Notes under the pieces: generated by a model
Database searches by the model: none
What the model was told of the DNA's origin: nothing
What the model saw: only the letters and a program-made list of their open reading frames with translations
Made by a program: the position numbers and the translations under genes
Source of the DNA: Pelagimonas varians
Lineage (GTDB): Bacteria > Pseudomonadota > Alphaproteobacteria > Rhodobacterales > Rhodobacteraceae
Reading direction: 5' to 3'
Assembly (NCBI RefSeq): GCF_003208435.1
Contig: NZ_QKMF01000007.1
Location: 62,001-126,000, forward strand
DNA length: 64,000 nucleotides
Shown: positions 1 through 9,291 of the stretch, piece after piece
Position numbering within the stretch: the first letter of the stretch is position 1
How the letters are laid out: each line of letters begins with the position of its first letter

Positions 1-963
1 CAACCGGATTTGCGCGCTTTTAACGGTCCGCATCGCCGGATCGTAGCGCCGCATCATAAACTCTGCAAAAATCTGCCGTCCCTGATACCGCTCTTCGCGG
101 AGAACTTCGACCCTCTGGTTCACAATCGCCTCATAGGCCCCTGTGGCCCCCATTCGAAACGACATTCGCGCTGACAGGCTCTCTAACTCCGTCGAGACCC
201 GCAACAATGCCCGCAGTATTGTTTCCTCTTGACCGTTTTGCGTCACCATAAGATCCATCAAGCCGGTCAGCTCGCTGTCGATCTCGCCCAAACGCGGGCC
301 AACTTGGTGCACACGGGTAAAGCCAAGCATCGACATGGCTTTGTAAGTCTCGATCTCGCACAAACGCTGCGCAATGCGCCCGGCACGGCGCTCTCCTACA
401 TGCTCCCGCACAAACACGGCAAAGCGTTGATGCCCCGATGGATCAATGCGAAAATCCCCTGCAACAACGGCGTCATCGTCAAGCACAGTGCTCACCGCCA
501 GGCTTTCAGGCACAAACCAGTCGGTCAGGGCGGTGTCCACCACCCCGTCTTCGGGTCGCTGCATGATCCGAAGCATCGCCGATGTCACCCGCACGCCCGG
601 TGCTTCTTCTAACCAATCGCTGGGGAAGACGTCAAAATCAGTTGGGTCAAACGGCTTGTCACCCAAGCCCGGCAAAAACACAGTATAGGTCACAAATTCA
701 GTGTGTTGCTCCCACTTCAGCGTATGCTGACCGATCTGCCCCGAATAATGTGTGGCCCCCGGCTGCGGGTGGGCCGCGCCATAGCGATCCAGCAAGGCCA
801 TCAGGTGCACAAGGTCTTGCCCGCGGTCCCGAGACGCCGCTTCGCTAGGTTGTTTCAGCGCCAAATAGATCGCGCGGCATGGGGCCGTCAGCGATGGAAA
901 AGGTCGGGCATGCAGCTCGTTAGCCAGTTTGTAGCGTAATGGATGATCTTGGATCGGGGGCAT
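1..963 (-). CDS. DUF3422 family protein, C-terminus cut off by window edge
   Basis: Reading the minus strand from the ATG at 963 gives 321 open codons that run off the left edge. The N-terminus reads HPLRYKLANELHARPF, the hallmark opening of DUF3422 (COG4949, putative membrane-anchored proteins of unknown function). A Shine-Dalgarno-like AGAGGA lies upstream of the ATG. Full family members continue for roughly another 100 residues and end in hydrophobic helices, so the membrane part would lie outside the window. The family is widespread in Alphaproteobacteria but no reaction is known. The promoter region at 964-1099 carries two palindromes. Family identity is confident; function is not known. 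Confidence 0.85.
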   Translation of the reverse strand, partial: MPPIQDHPLRYKLANELHARPFPSLTAPCRAIYLALKQPSEAASRDRGQDLVHLMALLDRYGAAHPQPGATHYSGQIGQHTLKWEQHTEFVTYTVFLPGLGDKPFDPTDFDVFPSDWLEEAPGVRVTSAMLRIMQRPEDGVVDTALTDWFVPESLAVSTVLDDDAVVAGDFRIDPSGHQRFAVFVREHVGERRAGRIAQRLCEIETYKAMSMLGFTRVHQVGPRLGEIDSELTGLMDLMVTQNGQEETILRALLRVSTELESLSARMSFRMGATGAYEAIVNQRVEVLREERYQGRQIFAEFMMRRYDPAMRTVKSAQIRL

Positions 964-1003
964 GGGGACATCCTCTGGGTTCGGGCGAACATGCGCAGAG
1001 CAC

Positions 1004-1021
1004 ACATCTTTGTAAAGATGT
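1004..1021. promoter_or_regulatory. Palindrome upstream of the DUF3422 gene, candidate operator
   Basis: A perfect inverted repeat ACATCTTT-GT-AAAGATGT lies 41 bases before the DUF3422 start codon. A partly similar half (AACATCTTACA) follows at about 1037-1048, and ATACAATTGTAT at 1051-1062 is a second perfect palindrome. This clustering in a short divergent or tail region suggests a dimeric repressor site. Which regulator binds is not visible. Confidence 0.4.
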
Positions 1022-1099
1022 AATTCGTTTCATTTCAACATCTTACAAGAATACAATTGTATACCGAACCTTGCACATCACCGTTCAAAGCAGCCCGTC

Positions 1100-1522
1100 T
1101 TATGCCTGCACTGCCGGACGATAACGGCTGATCATCTCGTAATTCTTGCGCGGTCCCTTGACCCGCCACCTGCACGACCACAGCGGCCAATTCTCAAAGT
1201 CATACGACGCATCGTATTGATCGGGATCACACCAATGGGCACTATCACCGCCCCGTGAAGGCACGACATGGAAGAAACGTCCGTCTTGAAAAAACACCCG
1301 TAGGTCATTGTCCCAGCGGTATTTTCTCTCAGCCTCAAACGTGCCCTGCCCCGGCATATGCAACTGACCGATTTCAGTATAAAGCGCGCCCCCCACCTCG
1401 GGCTGCCATGTCGCACGGCCAGTGAAATGCGCCTGAGGTCCGTCAACAGGCCGTATATCCCGTTCAATCAGCCAATCACCGATAAAGTCCTGCAAGGATT
1501 TTTTTTGTTGGCACGAGGTCAT
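1100..1522 (-). CDS. DUF6314 family protein
   Basis: This 140-residue soluble protein reads like the DUF6314 family common in Rhodobacterales: an early FxGDWxxxR segment, a central run with GALYTEIGQL and ERKYRW, and a C-terminal half rich in aromatic residues and His (FHVVPS, HWCDPD, YDFENWP). The family has a lipocalin/THAP4-like small beta-barrel look, but the function is unknown. It has no signal peptide or membrane segment. It lies on the same strand as the DUF3422 gene, 136 bases upstream of it, so separate promoters are likely. The start is the only reasonable ATG; the six-T run just inside the gene is real in the sequence. Confidence 0.75.
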   Translation of the reverse strand: MTSCQQKKSLQDFIGDWLIERDIRPVDGPQAHFTGRATWQPEVGGALYTEIGQLHMPGQGTFEAERKYRWDNDLRVFFQDGRFFHVVPSRGGDSAHWCDPDQYDASYDFENWPLWSCRWRVKGPRKNYEMISRYRPAVQA

Positions 1523-1709
1523 AGAATGAAAGGGGCTCCGCTCATCAAAGGCATCAAAAACCTCTTAAAGATTTGTTTACAGTTTTGCCACAATGACCCC
1601 AAAAAAATCACATTTACGCCCCCGTGCTACGCAATAACCCGGGCAGCCCAAGCAATTATGCACTGAATCGGTGCAATCCAAATGTGTTCATTTTAGAAGG
1701 TAAAACCCA

Positions 1710-1865
1710 ATGTTCTCCCTCATTTGCCGCAGTCTGTTTTTCATGTCGATCTGGATGTTGACCGCATCCAACCACCCGCAGGTGCCAGAAACGCCTTTGG
1801 GCCCCGAAGCTCAGGCCCAAGCCAATTGGATATTGGAACCAATGCATTTCGCCGCCTCTCTCTAA
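1710..1865 (+). CDS. Possible small membrane or secreted peptide (51 aa)
   Basis: An ATG at 1710 follows GAAGG and opens 51 codons with a hydrophobic N-terminus (ICRSLFFMSIWMLTA) that resembles a signal peptide or single membrane anchor, then a short polar tail. It lies between DUF6314 and purB. No family is recognised. Short length and the absence of a known homologue keep the confidence low; it could be a chance reading frame. Confidence 0.3.
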   Translation: MFSLICRSLFFMSIWMLTASNHPQVPETPLGPEAQAQANWILEPMHFAASL

Positions 1866-1922
1866 CTGTCGACCCATCCCTTCAATTACCTCGCGCGAGG
1901 CAGGCCCCCCGCCAATATCCAA

Positions 1923-2063
1923 ATGGATTGGGACAAACAGGTTCAGGAAAGACTGAAAAGACGCGCAAAGTGTCATCAGGGCAATCGGTCACCGCCGCTT
2001 GCCCTTGTGACATTTGCAGCGTCGGTTTATGACGCCCTCGCCCTCTGCTCACAACTCACATAA
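1923..2063 (+). CDS. Possible small basic protein (46 aa) just before purB
   Basis: The ATG at 1923 opens a 46-codon frame starting MDWDKQVQERLKRRAKC, charged and amphipathic at the N-terminus, then a hydrophobic stretch (LALVTFAASVYDALALC). It ends 10 bases before the purB start, so it would be coupled to purB. Amino-acid composition is protein-like and it carries two cysteines. I do not recognise a family. Upstream ribosome-binding signal is weak, so this is tentative. Confidence 0.3.
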   Translation: MDWDKQVQERLKRRAKCHQGNRSPPLALVTFAASVYDALALCSQLT

Positions 2064-2073
2064 AGGTTTGCCG

Positions 2074-3381
2074 ATGATCCCGCGTTATTCCCGCCCCGAT
2101 ATGGTTGCCATCTGGTCCCCCGAAACCAAATTCCGCATCTGGTACGAGATCGAGGCACATGCCTGTGACGCGCAAGCCAAACTGGGTGTGATCCCGCAGG
2201 CCAACGCCGATGCGGTTTGGAAAGCAAAAGACGTTGATTTTGATGTCGCACGGATTGACGAAATCGAAGCCGTTACCAAGCATGACGTTATCGCGTTCCT
2301 GACCCATCTGGCCGAAATCATCGGCAACGATGAGGCCCGTTTTGTGCATCAGGGCATGACCTCTTCTGACGTCTTGGACACCTGTTTCAACGTTCAACTG
2401 GTCGGCGCCTCTGATCTGTTGATCACCGGTATCGAAGGTCTGTTGGCCGCGCTCAAGCGCCGCGCAATCGAACATAAAGACACTATTCGCATTGGCCGCA
2501 GCCACGGTATCCATGCCGAACCCACAACAATGGGCCTGACTTTTGCCCGTTTCTACGCCGAAATGGACCGCAACCTGTCGCGGATGCGCGATGCGCGTGC
2601 CGAAATCGCCACTGGTGCCGTGTCCGGTGCGGTGGGGACATTCGCCAATATCGATCCTGCAGTCGAAGAGCATGTCTGCGATCAAATGGGTCTGGTGCCC
2701 GAACCGATCAGCACACAGGTTATTCCGCGCGACCGCCACGCCGCTTTCTTTGCGACACTGGGCGTCATCGGTTCTTCGATCGAAAACATCTCGACAGAGA
2801 TTCGCCACATGCAGCGCACCGAAGTTCTTGAGGCCGCTGAATTCTTCTCGATGGGTCAAAAGGGCTCATCGGCGATGCCGCATAAGAAAAATCCGGTTCT
2901 GACCGAAAACCTGACCGGCTTGGCACGTTTGGTGCGTATGGCCGTGGTTCCAGCGATGGAAAACGTCGCCCTATGGCACGAGCGTGACATCTCGCACAGC
3001 TCGGTTGAACGCAATATCGGCCCCGACACCACCATCACGCTTGATTTTGCCTTGTCGCGCCTGACAAGCGTGATCGACAAGCTGCTGGTGTATCCGCAGA
3101 ACATGTTGGACAACATGAATAAATTTCCGGGTTTGGTGATGTCCCAGCGCGTTTTGCTGGCCCTGACCCAAGCCGGAGTGTCCCGCGAAGACGCCTACCG
3201 TCTGGTACAACGCAACGCGATGAAAGTCTGGGATCACCGCACCGATTTCCGCGAAGAGCTGCTCGCTGATGAAGAAGTCCGCGCGGCGCTTTCCGAAGAC
3301 GAGATCAACGAAAAATTCGACCTTGGATATCACACCAAACATGTCGATACGATTTTTGCCCGCGTTTTCGGCGAAGATTAA
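2074..3381 (+). CDS. purB: Adenylosuccinate lyase
   Basis: PurB cleaves SAICAR to AICAR plus fumarate and adenylosuccinate to AMP plus fumarate, acting twice in purine synthesis in the cytoplasm. The start at 2074 (MIPRYSRPDM) is the usual start of this family and gives 435 residues, the normal length; the longer frame to 2014 has no support. The fumarase/aspartase superfamily signature SSAMPHKKNP is present near 2870-2900, with the upstream catalytic HxxxH-type loop (GRSHGIHAEPTTMG) at about 2500-2530 and the TSSDVLDT motif at 2360-2382. A rho-independent terminator follows at once. Confidence 0.97.
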   Translation: MIPRYSRPDMVAIWSPETKFRIWYEIEAHACDAQAKLGVIPQANADAVWKAKDVDFDVARIDEIEAVTKHDVIAFLTHLAEIIGNDEARFVHQGMTSSDVLDTCFNVQLVGASDLLITGIEGLLAALKRRAIEHKDTIRIGRSHGIHAEPTTMGLTFARFYAEMDRNLSRMRDARAEIATGAVSGAVGTFANIDPAVEEHVCDQMGLVPEPISTQVIPRDRHAAFFATLGVIGSSIENISTEIRHMQRTEVLEAAEFFSMGQKGSSAMPHKKNPVLTENLTGLARLVRMAVVPAMENVALWHERDISHSSVERNIGPDTTITLDFALSRLTSVIDKLLVYPQNMLDNMNKFPGLVMSQRVLLALTQAGVSREDAYRLVQRNAMKVWDHRTDFREELLADEEVRAALSEDEINEKFDLGYHTKHVDTIFARVFGED

Positions 3382-3403
3382 TTTCGCGTTTCAATGCACT
3401 TGT

Positions 3404-3430
3404 AAAAGCGTCCCCTTGGGGGCGCTTTTT
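3404..3430 (+). terminator. Rho-independent terminator of purB
   Basis: A GC-rich hairpin (AAAAGCG-CCCC pairing with GGGG-CGCTTTT) ends in a run of five T, 22 bases after the purB stop codon. It fits a classical intrinsic terminator. Confidence 0.8.
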
Positions 3431-3531
3431 CTTTTGGCTTTCTGATGAATTTTCACGGCAAGCTTAACGGACGGGAAACCTTGGCGCTTTAGTTCTGGAT
3501 GCAGACCGACCCTTAGCGGAGACCTGCTGCC

Positions 3532-4581
3532 ATGACCGCCCTTGCCCTGCCCGGCCCGACATCTGTCGGCCCTGCGATACTATCGCGTAAGACCAAGGCC
3601 GCCATTGTCGTGCAGTTCTTGCTGAACGAAAAAACCGATATCCCCTTGGCCGACCTGCCAGAGGATCAGCAGGCCGAACTGACCATGCTGATGGGCAATA
3701 TGCGCTATGTGGACCGCGATACACTAAACACTGTAATTGATGAATTCTCCAACGAGTTGGAGCAGATCGGTCTATCCTTTCCCGGCGACATGGCCGGAGC
3801 GCTCAGCGCGCTTGACGGCAAGATCAGCCCGCGGACCGCGATGCGGTTACGCAAGGAGGCAGGGGTCCGCCAGACCGGCGATCCTTGGCAACGCATCAAC
3901 GCACTCGATATTGACCGCATTGAACGTCTTGTTTTGTCAGAAGCCACCGAAATTGCCGCTGTGATGATGTCAAAGATTGATGTCAGCAAGGCCGCACAGG
4001 TTTTGTCAAAGCTACCGGGCGACAAGGCAAGGCGTATTTCCTATGCCGTTTCGATGACCACCGGGGTCACCCCTGACGCGGTTGACCGCATTGGTCTGGC
4101 GCTGGCTGCCCAATTGGATGCTGAACCCCTGCGGGCCTTTACCGCCAAACCCGAAGAACGCCTTGGCTCCATCCTGAATTATTCGAATTCCGCAATCCGC
4201 GATGAGCTTTTGGGCGATCTCGAAAAGGAGGATCAGGTCTTTGCCGATGCCGTTCGTAGGGCAATCTTTACCTTCGCGAATATTCCCGAGCGTCTGAATG
4301 CGATCGATGTGCCGAAAATCACCCGAGATGTGAAGCCGGACACTTTGGCGACCGCAATTGCCGCGGCCACCGGCGGTACCGAAGAGGAACAAAATGGAGC
4401 CAATTTCTTATTGGATAACATGTCAAAACGCATGGCCGACAACATCCGTGAAGAAGCTGAGGCCAAGGGCACCGTCAAACCCAAGATCGGTGAAAAAGCC
4501 ATGAACGAAGTGGTCAGCGCCATCCGCGATCTGGTGAATGTCGGTGAAATTGAACTGCTGAACCCGGACGACGACGACTAA
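3532..4581 (+). CDS. fliG: Flagellar motor switch protein FliG
   Basis: FliG is the C-ring protein that couples stator ion flow to rotor torque. The 349-residue product shows the three-domain layout: an N-terminal helical domain (KTKAAIVVQFLL opening), a middle domain (QVLSKLPGDKARRISYAVS) and a C-terminal domain containing FANIPERLNAIDV and the LLDNMSKRMADNIREE helix that carries the torque residues in known FliG proteins. The tail ends in a run of aspartates. It stands alone here, away from any flagellar cluster in the window; the flagellin gene lies 13 kb downstream on the other strand. A small gap of 64 bases leads to the acyltransferase gene. Confidence 0.92.
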   Translation: MTALALPGPTSVGPAILSRKTKAAIVVQFLLNEKTDIPLADLPEDQQAELTMLMGNMRYVDRDTLNTVIDEFSNELEQIGLSFPGDMAGALSALDGKISPRTAMRLRKEAGVRQTGDPWQRINALDIDRIERLVLSEATEIAAVMMSKIDVSKAAQVLSKLPGDKARRISYAVSMTTGVTPDAVDRIGLALAAQLDAEPLRAFTAKPEERLGSILNYSNSAIRDELLGDLEKEDQVFADAVRRAIFTFANIPERLNAIDVPKITRDVKPDTLATAIAAATGGTEEEQNGANFLLDNMSKRMADNIREEAEAKGTVKPKIGEKAMNEVVSAIRDLVNVGEIELLNPDDDD

Positions 4582-4645
4582 GCTCACATCTTGCCGACCG
4601 CCGCAGCTGGGCGTAAAAAGACCTGATCTTGGATTGGGGACTGCT

Positions 4646-5584
4646 GTGGCAAAATCTAAAAAGAAAGCCCGCAGCCATGGCGGATGGGAAGACCGGCTGG
4701 CCGATATTGCGATTCGCGGGCTGATCTGGATTGCATTGATATTCCCGGTCAGAACCCGATTGAAATTAATCAGTTGGTTGGTGCGGTGTTGTGTTGGCCC
4801 GCTGGCTGGCTGGAAAAAACGAATTGGCAGCAATCTGGACTATGTCTGGCCAGATCTGCCGGAGGCCGATCGCACGAGGATCATTGAAGAGGTTCTCGAC
4901 AATGTTGGCCGTGCCTTTATCGAAAACTACGACGTACCGGAAATGTTGGCCCGCGGCGCGAAATTCAACATTTCAGGCCCCGGATTGGCTCATATCGAAC
5001 GCGCCCGCGCCGAAGGGCGGCCGGTGCTACTTGTATCCGGTCACTACGGCAGCGGGGAATGTGCCCGTTGCGCATTGGTTGCACGCGGGTATCAAGTTGG
5101 CGGGCTGATCCGCCCCATGTCGAACCCCTTTTTCAACGCCCATTACGTCAAGAATATGCGCGACATTTGTGAGCCCGTCTTTGAGCAAGGCCGCCGTGGC
5201 ACAATGGGCTTGATCAAACATGTGAAGCAAGGCGGTATGGCGATACTCTTGTTTGACGTTTTTGACAGCGCCGGAGAACCGATTGATTTTCTTGGGAAAC
5301 CTGCTCCAACTCTGACATCAACTGCGGATATTGCGCTGCGCACCAATGCCCTGATGATACCCTATTTTGGCATCCGGCACGCCGACCGATATGGGTTTGA
5401 AGCGGTTTTTCAAGAACCGATTGAACACAGCACGCCGATAGAGATGATGCGCGAAGCCACGCACCGTCTTGAAGAGCAGATCCGCAAGGACCCGGGTCAG
5501 TGGCTGTGGTTGCACCGGCGTTGGAAACCCGAACGCCAAAAGCGACTTCAGCGCAAACGCGCAGCCGCAACAATGGCACCGTGA
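4646..5584 (+). CDS. LpxL/HtrB-type lysophospholipid (lipid A) acyltransferase
   Basis: This 312-residue protein has an N-terminal membrane helix (GLIWIALIFPVRTRL) and the acyltransferase catalytic motif SGHYGSGE (HX4E) near residue 130, as in the lauroyl/myristoyl transferases that add secondary acyl chains to lipid A at the inner membrane. The C-terminus has the family-typical QWLWLHRRW block. I chose the GTG at 4646 because GGGGA lies five bases upstream; a TTG at 4634 is in frame but lacks a ribosome site. The last 37 bases overlap the convergent DUF1223 gene. The exact acyl chain and substrate cannot be told from sequence. Confidence 0.85.
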   Translation: MAKSKKKARSHGGWEDRLADIAIRGLIWIALIFPVRTRLKLISWLVRCCVGPLAGWKKRIGSNLDYVWPDLPEADRTRIIEEVLDNVGRAFIENYDVPEMLARGAKFNISGPGLAHIERARAEGRPVLLVSGHYGSGECARCALVARGYQVGGLIRPMSNPFFNAHYVKNMRDICEPVFEQGRRGTMGLIKHVKQGGMAILLFDVFDSAGEPIDFLGKPAPTLTSTADIALRTNALMIPYFGIRHADRYGFEAVFQEPIEHSTPIEMMREATHRLEEQIRKDPGQWLWLHRRWKPERQKRLQRKRAAATMAP

Positions 5585-6255
5585 TTGGGCTCTTGCAGGA
5601 TGACAACAACGGGGCCCAGCCCTTTCAACGAGAACTTCGCTGAGTAGGTTCCTTGGCCGTTCCACTGTTCAACCCGCTGCCAATCCTTAACAATATGGCT
5701 ATACGTCAAAGAGCGGCCCGAGTTTTCACCGCGGGTGATCTTGACCTCTTCGGTCGGTTCATAGCGCACGATGTGAATATCACAGGGCTCAGAACCCGCC
5801 AGGGATTTGGCATTGATCCGCAGGGTATTGCCAGAACGCGATACATCCAGATCCACACGCGGCGCGCGTTTCGCGTGTTTGCGGATCAAGTCCGTCACTT
5901 TCATTGGCCGCGAGCCAACAACGTCTTCTGCCCCATTGATCACCATTTGAGGGGTGTAGATGGTTCGCCACCCTCCGGCACGGGCATAGCCCTTTTGGCG
6001 CTTGGTAAACTTTGCCTGCGCAAAGCTGTCTTTCCAGCCAATGTAGTCCCAATAATCGACATGCAAGGCCAGAGGAATCACGTCATCGCGCCCCGCCAGT
6101 TCATGCAGCAATGCGTCGGCAGGCGGACAAGAGGAGCATCCTTGAGAGGTATATAGCTCGACCACAACTTGATTTTCTTGGGCCCAAAGTGCGCCGGAAA
6201 AGGCTGTCCAAGCGACAATCGACATCGCGGAAAGTTGGGGGATGAGCTTGCGCAT
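5548..6255 (-). CDS. DUF1223 family thioredoxin-fold protein
   Basis: The 235-residue product has a signal peptide ending near AxA (SGALWAQ) and the DUF1223 signature VVELYTSQGCSSCPPAD with a CxxC thiol pair, then HVDYWDYIGWKD and YTPQMVINGAED. The family resembles periplasmic thioredoxin-fold proteins of unknown role. It is read divergently from acnA, a neighbourhood seen in Rhodobacteraceae, and overlaps the 3' end of the acyltransferase gene by 37 bases, tail to tail. Confidence 0.88.
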   Translation of the reverse strand: MRKLIPQLSAMSIVAWTAFSGALWAQENQVVVELYTSQGCSSCPPADALLHELAGRDDVIPLALHVDYWDYIGWKDSFAQAKFTKRQKGYARAGGWRTIYTPQMVINGAEDVVGSRPMKVTDLIRKHAKRAPRVDLDVSRSGNTLRINAKSLAGSEPCDIHIVRYEPTEEVKITRGENSGRSLTYSHIVKDWQRVEQWNGQGTYSAKFSLKGLGPVVVILQEPNHGAIVAAARLR

Positions 6256-6390
6256 GTCTGTTATTGTCTCCGATCTTGCCTCACTGGTTTAAAAGACTGC
6301 GGCCGGTCATGCCAATCACTCATTTGCGACTGAACCGTGACCCGCCTGTAACAAAAGTTTGCCAAGCTGGCCTTCAAAAACGAAGTTGAC

Positions 6391-6407
6391 GGCATACCTT
6401 GGCATAC
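6391..6407. promoter_or_regulatory. Direct repeat in the DUF1223/acnA divergent region
   Basis: GGCATAC occurs twice at a 10-base step (6391-6397 and 6401-6407), directly after a TTGAC -35-like hexamer at 6386-6390. The 243-base region between DUF1223 and acnA must hold both promoters. One helical-turn spacing suggests a protein site; no regulator is identified. Confidence 0.25.
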
Positions 6408-6498
6408 AAGTGGTCACCCGCCTTGATCGAATTCCCCACTTGAGGCACTACAAAGGCAGGTTTCCATACTTGTCGTATTCCCATCGGAGGTATCCATC

Positions 6499-9183
6499 AT
6501 GCCCATCACCGTAGGCCAAGACAGCGCAAAGGCGCGCAAGACGATCACAGTTGGTGATCAGTCCGTTTCCTATTACTCGATCCCCGCCGCCCAAAAAGCC
6601 GGCCTTGGCGATTTTTCCAAACTGCCCGCCGCACTAAAAGTAGTGTTGGAAAACATGCTGCGATTTGAGGACGGCAAGACCGTTTCCGTCGATGATATCA
6701 AAGCCTTTGCCGAATGGGGGGCCAATGGCGGCAAGAACCCGCGCGAAATCGCCTATCGCCCGGCACGGGTGCTGATGCAGGATTTTACCGGTGTTCCGGC
6801 GGTTGTTGACCTTGCGGCGATGCGCGACGGAATTGTAAGCCTCAAGGGCTCTGCCGCCAAAATCAACCCGTTGGTGCCTGTGGATCTGGTCATCGACCAT
6901 TCGGTTATGATTGACGAATTCGGCAACCCGCGGGCGTTCCAGATGAACGTAGACCGCGAATACGAACGCAATATGGAACGCTACACATTTCTCAAATGGG
7001 GCCAGTCCGCGTTTGACAATTTCCGTGTTGTGCCCCCCGGAACCGGCATCTGCCATCAGGTGAATTTGGAATATCTGGCCCAAACGGTTTGGACGGACAC
7101 GGACCAAAATGGTGACCAAGTGGCCTATCCTGACACTTTGGTCGGCACCGACAGCCACACCACCATGGTCAACGGCGTGGCCGTTTTGGGCTGGGGTGTC
7201 GGCGGGATAGAAGCCGAAGCCGCAATGCTGGGCCAGCCGATCTCGATGCTCATTCCCGAGGTTGTCGGATTTGAGCTGACCGGCGCGATGGTCGAAGGCA
7301 CCACTGGCACGGACCTTGTGTTGAAAGTTGTGGAAATGCTGCGCGAAATGGGTGTGGTTGGCAAATTCGTCGAATTCTACGGCAGCGGGCTCGACAGCCT
7401 GCCACTGGCTGACCGTGCAACAATTGCCAACATGGCCCCCGAATATGGCGCGACCTGCGGCTTCTTTCCAATCGATGGCGAAACCCTACGCTACCTACGC
7501 AACACTGGCCGCGATGAGGCCCGTGTGCAACTGGTCGAAGCCTATGCCAAGGAAAACGGGTTCTGGCGTGATGCGGATTACAGCCCGATCTACACCGCCA
7601 CCCTTTCGCTTGATATGGGCACCATTGTTCCCGCAATTTCAGGGCCCAAACGCCCGCAAGACTATGTCGCACTGGACGGTGCTGACCAAGCCTTTGCCAA
7701 GGAAATGGAAACCACATTCAAACGTCCCATGGGCAAGCAGATCGCCGTCAAAGGCGAAGACTACACGATGGAATCGGGCAAGGTTGTTATCGCTTCGATC
7801 ACGTCGTGCACCAACACCTCCAACCCCTATGTGATGATCGGCGCGGGCCTTGTGGCGCGTAAAGCGGCCGCGCTGGGTTTGAACCGCAAACCATGGGTCA
7901 AGACATCGCTTGCACCGGGATCGCAGGTGGTTTCGGCTTATCTTGAGGCCGCCGATCTGCAAAAAGACCTTGATGCGCTTGGCTTCAACCTTGTTGGCTA
8001 TGGCTGCACAACCTGCATCGGCAACTCTGGCCCGATCCAGCAAGAAATTAGCGATGCCATCGCCGAGGGTGATTTGGTTGCGACATCGGTTCTGTCCGGT
8101 AATCGCAACTTTGAGGGCCGTATTTCACCCGATGTGCGCGCCAACTATCTGGCGTCGCCGCCGCTTGTTGTGGCCTATGCCATCGCCGGAACGCTGGACA
8201 TCAACCTAGCGAAGGATGTGATCGGACAAGACAAAGACGGCAATGACGTCTTCTTGAAAGACATCTGGCCCTCGACCCAAGAAATCGCAGAATTGGTTGA
8301 ACAAACTGTAACGCGCGAGGCGTTTTTGTCGAAATACGCCGACGTCTTTAAGGGCGACGAAAAATGGCGGTCCGTGGAAACCACCGATGCGGAAACCTAT
8401 GACTGGCCTGCGGTTTCCACCTACATTCAAAACCCGCCATACTTTCGCGGGATGGGATCAGAGCCGGGGGTTATTACCAATATCAATGACGCCAAGGTGC
8501 TGATGGTGCTCGGCGATATGATCACCACGGACCACATCTCGCCCGCAGGGTCTTTTGCGCAATCCAGCCCCGCAGGACAATACTTGATGGAGCGGCAGGT
8601 AGCACCGCGTGAGTTCAACTCCTACGGATCCCGCCGCGGCAACCACGAGATCATGATGCGGGGCACCTTTGCCAACATCCGCATCAAGAACGAAATGCTG
8701 GATGGTGTAGAGGGCGGCTATACTCTTGGGCCAGATGGCAAACAGACGTCGGTTTATGAGGCATCGATGGCCTATCAAGAGGCCGGTACACCGCTGGTGA
8801 TCTTTGGCGGCGAACAATACGGGGCCGGATCATCGCGCGACTGGGCCGCGAAGGGCACCAGCTTGCTTGGCGTCAAGGCTGTGATCGCCGAGAGCTTTGA
8901 GCGCATTCACCGTTCAAATCTGGTCGGCATGGGGGTTATCCCGTTCGAATTCACCAATGGGGACAGTCGCAAAAAACTGGGCCTGACCGGCCATGAAACC
9001 GTGTCGATTGCAGGCCTGGACACGATCCAGCCCCTGCAAGAGGTACCTTGCACGATAACCATGGCGGACGGGACCGTGCACAATATCATGATCAAATGCC
9101 GGATCGATACAGCGATTGAAATCGAATATATCGAACATGGCGGCGTGCTGCATTACGTGCTTCGCAACCTCGCCAAGTCATAA
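6499..9183 (+). CDS. acnA: Aconitate hydratase (AcnA type)
   Basis: This TCA-cycle enzyme isomerises citrate to isocitrate through cis-aconitate using a [4Fe-4S] cluster. At 894 residues it has the AcnA/IRP1 length. Cluster ligands are visible as Cys437 (ITSCTNTSNP) and Cys503/Cys506 (GYGCTTCIGNSG). The substrate-binding segment TDSHTTMVNG lies near residue 215 and the swivelling C-terminal domain contains YGAGSSRDWAAKG. A strong GGAGG ribosome site at 6486-6490 fixes the start. A terminator follows directly. Confidence 0.98.
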   Translation: MPITVGQDSAKARKTITVGDQSVSYYSIPAAQKAGLGDFSKLPAALKVVLENMLRFEDGKTVSVDDIKAFAEWGANGGKNPREIAYRPARVLMQDFTGVPAVVDLAAMRDGIVSLKGSAAKINPLVPVDLVIDHSVMIDEFGNPRAFQMNVDREYERNMERYTFLKWGQSAFDNFRVVPPGTGICHQVNLEYLAQTVWTDTDQNGDQVAYPDTLVGTDSHTTMVNGVAVLGWGVGGIEAEAAMLGQPISMLIPEVVGFELTGAMVEGTTGTDLVLKVVEMLREMGVVGKFVEFYGSGLDSLPLADRATIANMAPEYGATCGFFPIDGETLRYLRNTGRDEARVQLVEAYAKENGFWRDADYSPIYTATLSLDMGTIVPAISGPKRPQDYVALDGADQAFAKEMETTFKRPMGKQIAVKGEDYTMESGKVVIASITSCTNTSNPYVMIGAGLVARKAAALGLNRKPWVKTSLAPGSQVVSAYLEAADLQKDLDALGFNLVGYGCTTCIGNSGPIQQEISDAIAEGDLVATSVLSGNRNFEGRISPDVRANYLASPPLVVAYAIAGTLDINLAKDVIGQDKDGNDVFLKDIWPSTQEIAELVEQTVTREAFLSKYADVFKGDEKWRSVETTDAETYDWPAVSTYIQNPPYFRGMGSEPGVITNINDAKVLMVLGDMITTDHISPAGSFAQSSPAGQYLMERQVAPREFNSYGSRRGNHEIMMRGTFANIRIKNEMLDGVEGGYTLGPDGKQTSVYEASMAYQEAGTPLVIFGGEQYGAGSSRDWAAKGTSLLGVKAVIAESFERIHRSNLVGMGVIPFEFTNGDSRKKLGLTGHETVSIAGLDTIQPLQEVPCTITMADGTVHNIMIKCRIDTAIEIEYIEHGGVLHYVLRNLAKS

Positions 9184-9206
9184 GGGATCACGAATGTGAC
9201 CAAAGC

Positions 9207-9237
9207 GGCCTCGCAGGTAACTGCGGGGCCTTTTTCT
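9207..9237 (+). terminator. Rho-independent terminator of acnA
   Basis: GGCCTCGCAG pairs with CTGCGGGGCC (one wobble pair) around a GTAA loop, followed by TTTTTCTTT, 23 bases after the acnA stop. Confidence 0.85.
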
Positions 9238-9291
9238 TTGCTGGTGTCGCCGATACACGGGGGCAAAGAAACCCCATGCAGGTGCCCCCCA

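Noticed and set aside
2056-2859. 267-codon minus-strand frame inside purB
   Set aside because: Antisense shadow of a well-supported gene with no recognisable domain.
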